Below, in pieces: positions 5,721-7,312 of a stretch of 7,312 bases of DNA; position 1 is the first letter of the stretch, and each line of letters opens with the position of its first letter. Both the position numbers and the translations under genes were made by a program. The notes under the pieces were generated by a model. The model searched no databases, was not told where the DNA came from, and saw only the letters and a program-made list of their open reading frames with translations. Origin of the DNA: Methanobrevibacter sp. (lineage in GTDB: Archaea; Methanobacteriota; Methanobacteria; Methanobacteriales; Methanobacteriaceae); contig JAFRCZ010000144.1 in NCBI GenBank assembly GCA_017404125.1, forward strand, positions 1-7,312, written 5' to 3'.

Positions 5721-6782
5721 TTATTGGTCAATGTCCTCTAAAGCTTTAATAAATATATCCATAACTTCCTTTTCACCGATTGAAACACGTAAGCAATCAC
5801 CTAAATCAGGAACATCCCTATAAACTTTTATTAAGATTTTCTTTTCCGCTTTCATTCTTTCAACAATTTCTGCCGCGTCACGATGTTTTGGTTTGATGAA
5901 AATGAAGTTTCCTTCCTTAGCACTGACAAGATATCCTTTCTCTTCTAAAGTGTCGATTAAATGCTGCTTACCTGTCAATTGTTTATTGACAAGCTCATCA
6001 AGCATGCCGTCTTTTTCAATTATTGCTTCTGCAAATGCCATTCCAAAAGCGTTGATATTGTGGGGAGTAGCTAATTTCTGAACAATTGCAACATATTCCT
6101 TTTGGCCAACAACATAACCTAATCTTGCGCCAGCAAGTGAAAACACCTTAGAAAAGGTTCTGGTCAATAAAACATGCTCATTTTCCATTGCATATTTAAT
6201 GAATGAATTTGGGTAAAAATAAAAATAAGCTTCATCAATCAATAATGTACACTCATGTTCCTTGCAGGCATCCACTATTTTATCCATTTCCTCATAAGTG
6301 TAAACATCCCCAACAGGGTTATTTGGATTTAATACAATCACTAAATCAATGTCATCTTTAATTGAATCAATGAATTTATCAACATCCATCTCTAAATTTT
6401 CATCATAATGTACATGAAGGCTTTCTCGACCATACATTTCACAGTATACATCATACATTGCATAAGATGGACTGACAGATAGGACTTTGCCTCCAGGTCT
6501 GCTATAAGCTTGAATAACATATCTTATCCCTTCTGCAGAACCATTTACAAGACAAATGTTTTCCACTTCAACACCTATGAACTTAGCCAATTTTCTTGTA
6601 AATTCCAATTGCTCAGGATACTTTGCAACAAATTCTGGAGTGACCTTACTAAGTACCTCATCAATGAATTCCTGAGGCAACCCCACCGGATTTTCATTTA
6701 AATCCATACGGATATAGCCATCCCTTGAGTTTTGATCAAAAATCCTATATAAATTTTTTACATTTTCATTAATATAATACAT
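5721..6782 (-). CDS. HisC-like PLP-dependent aminotransferase/decarboxylase (fold type I)
   Basis: The 353-residue protein has the usual HisC length and motifs in order: RMDLNENPVG (25-34), the inter-subunit YP (55-56), the PLP-phosphate loop NGSAEG (80-85), PSYAMY with Y107 in the ring-stacking position, NPNNPVG (152-158, N155 on the PLP O3), LIDEAYFYF (181-189, D183 pairing with the pyridine nitrogen), TFSKVFSLAGARLGY (209-223) with the Schiff-base lysine K212 and R220, and CLRVSIG (330-336) with R332 for the substrate carboxylate. It is therefore an active cytoplasmic PLP enzyme. True HisC makes histidinol phosphate in histidine synthesis, but no his genes are nearby and the usual NGSDE has become NGSAE. 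Related HisC-like enzymes in Campylobacter capsule loci decarboxylate serine phosphate or aminate dihydroxyacetone phosphate, which would suit a LicD operon. Histidine synthesis remains possible. The ATG is preceded by GGGGAGAAAGG (6786-6796). It is the first gene of the operon. Confidence 0.85.
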   Translation of the reverse strand: MYYINENVKNLYRIFDQNSRDGYIRMDLNENPVGLPQEFIDEVLSKVTPEFVAKYPEQLEFTRKLAKFIGVEVENICLVNGSAEGIRYVIQAYSRPGGKVLSVSPSYAMYDVYCEMYGRESLHVHYDENLEMDVDKFIDSIKDDIDLVIVLNPNNPVGDVYTYEEMDKIVDACKEHECTLLIDEAYFYFYPNSFIKYAMENEHVLLTRTFSKVFSLAGARLGYVVGQKEYVAIVQKLATPHNINAFGMAFAEAIIEKDGMLDELVNKQLTGKQHLIDTLEEKGYLVSAKEGNFIFIKPKHRDAAEIVERMKAEKKILIKVYRDVPDLGDCLRVSIGEKEVMDIFIKALEDIDQ

Positions 6783-6785
6783 AAA

Positions 6786-6796
6786 CCTTTCTCCCC
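6786..6796 (-). promoter_or_regulatory. Shine-Dalgarno site of the HisC-like gene
   Basis: GGGGAGAAAGG on the minus strand ends three bases before the ATG at 6782; its GGGGAG core is eight bases away. A second G-run (AGGGGG, 6805-6810) lies just upstream. Confidence 0.55.
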
Positions 6797-6826
6797 ACGA
6801 TTTTCCCCCTTAATAAGGCATTGTAA

Positions 6827-6838
6827 TTTTATTAAATA
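6827..6838 (-). promoter_or_regulatory. Possible TATA box of the four-gene operon
   Basis: TATTTAATAAAA on the minus strand lies 45-56 bases before the ATG of the HisC-like gene. Initiation about 25 bases downstream would give a leader of roughly 25 bases containing the ribosome site. No other part of the operon shows a better promoter, but the AT-rich background makes the call weak. Confidence 0.33.
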
Positions 6839-6890
6839 ATCATTAATTTAATCCTTTATTTTAAGTAATTTTATTTTTTGAGTAATTTTT

Positions 6891-7018
6891 AAGAAAAATA
6901 TTGCCATTTTATACAAAAAGATTTTAATGTCCACATTTTATTCTCTGATTAAAACAATTACATTGAAAATATCCTAATTACCTGATATTTCAAGTTGACA
7001 TGGCAAAATATTTTACTT
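6891..7018. repeat. Nested inverted repeat, possible structured RNA or small mobile-element relic
   Basis: The arms at 6891-6907 (aagaaaaatattgccat) and 7000-7018 (atggcaaaatattttactt) are inverted copies apart from small insertions, with TTGCCAT/ATGGCAA perfect at the inner ends. Inside are ATTTTAATGT (6921-6930) against ACATTGAAAAT (6960-6970), a TTTTA/TAAAA pair (6936-6940 with 6950-6954), and a seven-pair hairpin AAATATC/GATATTT (6967-6973 with 6984-6990) with a ten-base loop. The second and fourth pairings overlap by four bases and so compete. The low base complexity means some of this may be chance. Confidence 0.35.
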
Positions 7019-7312
7019 TATGAATATAGCAATGCAAAAATTGATACCAATGTCTAAATATTAAAAATGAAAGAATTTTTTTATACTACATTTTTTTTAT
7101 ACATATATAATCTCTCTCTAATTAAATATAAATATTTACTTTTTTTCACAGTTTAAAAATCAAATTTTATCGATAATGCAAATTAAATTTTAATCATTTT
7201 TATTGTTTGATCAGCCATTTTCATCTTTATTTTATATTTTTAATTAATTTTTTTAAATCTGCCTTCTAAAAATTTATTGAATTGAACAATTCCTCTTTAT
7301 TTTTTTAAACTA

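Larger units (their letters stand above)
6783..7312. other. Gene-free AT-rich upstream region
   Basis: No credible coding sequence exists on either strand. The part nearest the operon holds its ribosome site and a TATA-like box. The middle holds a nested inverted repeat (6891-7018). The distal part has plus-strand T runs at 7076-7082, 7091-7098 and 7141-7147, the last two flanking TATA-like words at 7099-7110 and about 7123-7137, and a small GAATTG/CAATTC inverted repeat at 7279-7292 followed by T-rich sequence. No tRNA-like cloverleaf or rRNA is seen. Whether the distal part serves a gene beyond the window cannot be judged. Confidence 0.7.

Noticed and set aside
7183..7224. Minus-strand 13-codon frame (MKMADQTIKMIKI) upstream of the operon.
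   Set aside because: No ribosome site precedes it, it is very short and it has no features of a leader peptide.
7279..7306. GAATTG/CAATTC hairpin followed by T-rich sequence on the plus strand, considered as an intrinsic terminator.
   Set aside because: The stem is six mostly A-T pairs with a two-base loop, and no plus-strand gene precedes it in the window.

Overview
The window is strongly AT-rich, and all six recognisable genes lie on the minus strand. G-rich Shine-Dalgarno sites (GGAGG, GGGGG, GGTG) stand out against the AT background. U-rich tracts without strong stems look like archaeal terminators, and TTTATA-type boxes lie about 45-55 bases before several starts. Together with the protein repertoire (LicD proteins, a GT2 glycosyltransferase with a C-terminal coiled coil, an AzgA-type permease), this suggests a methanogenic archaeon of the Methanobacteriaceae, most likely Methanobrevibacter. 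That assignment is inference from style; there is no rRNA or other marker here. TGA is used as a stop, so the genetic code is standard.

Layout in the direction of transcription (high to low coordinates): a long gene-free, AT-rich upstream region (6783-7312) containing a nested inverted repeat; a HisC-like PLP enzyme (5721-6782); a two-part GNAT acetyltransferase (4834-5622); a LicD phosphotransferase with an intact acidic motif and a long helical/TPR-like tail (3107-4777); and a second LicD-like protein that has lost the catalytic acidic residues (1724-3070). Gaps between these four genes are 98, 56 and 36 bases and show no clear terminator, so they probably form one operon. A U-rich terminator and a new TATA-like box then separate off a GT2 glycosyltransferase (260-1531). 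Its C-terminus carries four copies of a 17-18 residue coiled-coil repeat and a basic SWKITEPLR motif. The window ends inside an AzgA-family purine permease (1-119, N-terminal 39 codons only).

The four-gene operon plus the glycosyltransferase reads as a surface-glycan decoration locus. By analogy with Campylobacter PLP enzymes annotated as HisC-like, the first gene may make an amino-alcohol phosphate (such as ethanolamine phosphate) or a related amine. The GNAT may acetylate an amine, and the LicD pair would transfer the phospho-group to a glycan. No nucleotidyltransferase that would activate the phospho-alcohol is present in the window, so this pathway is a hypothesis. The most unusual points are the active/inactive LicD pair, a probable non-canonical ATT start codon for the second LicD, the periodic coiled-coil repeat of the glycosyltransferase, and the nested inverted repeat upstream of the operon.
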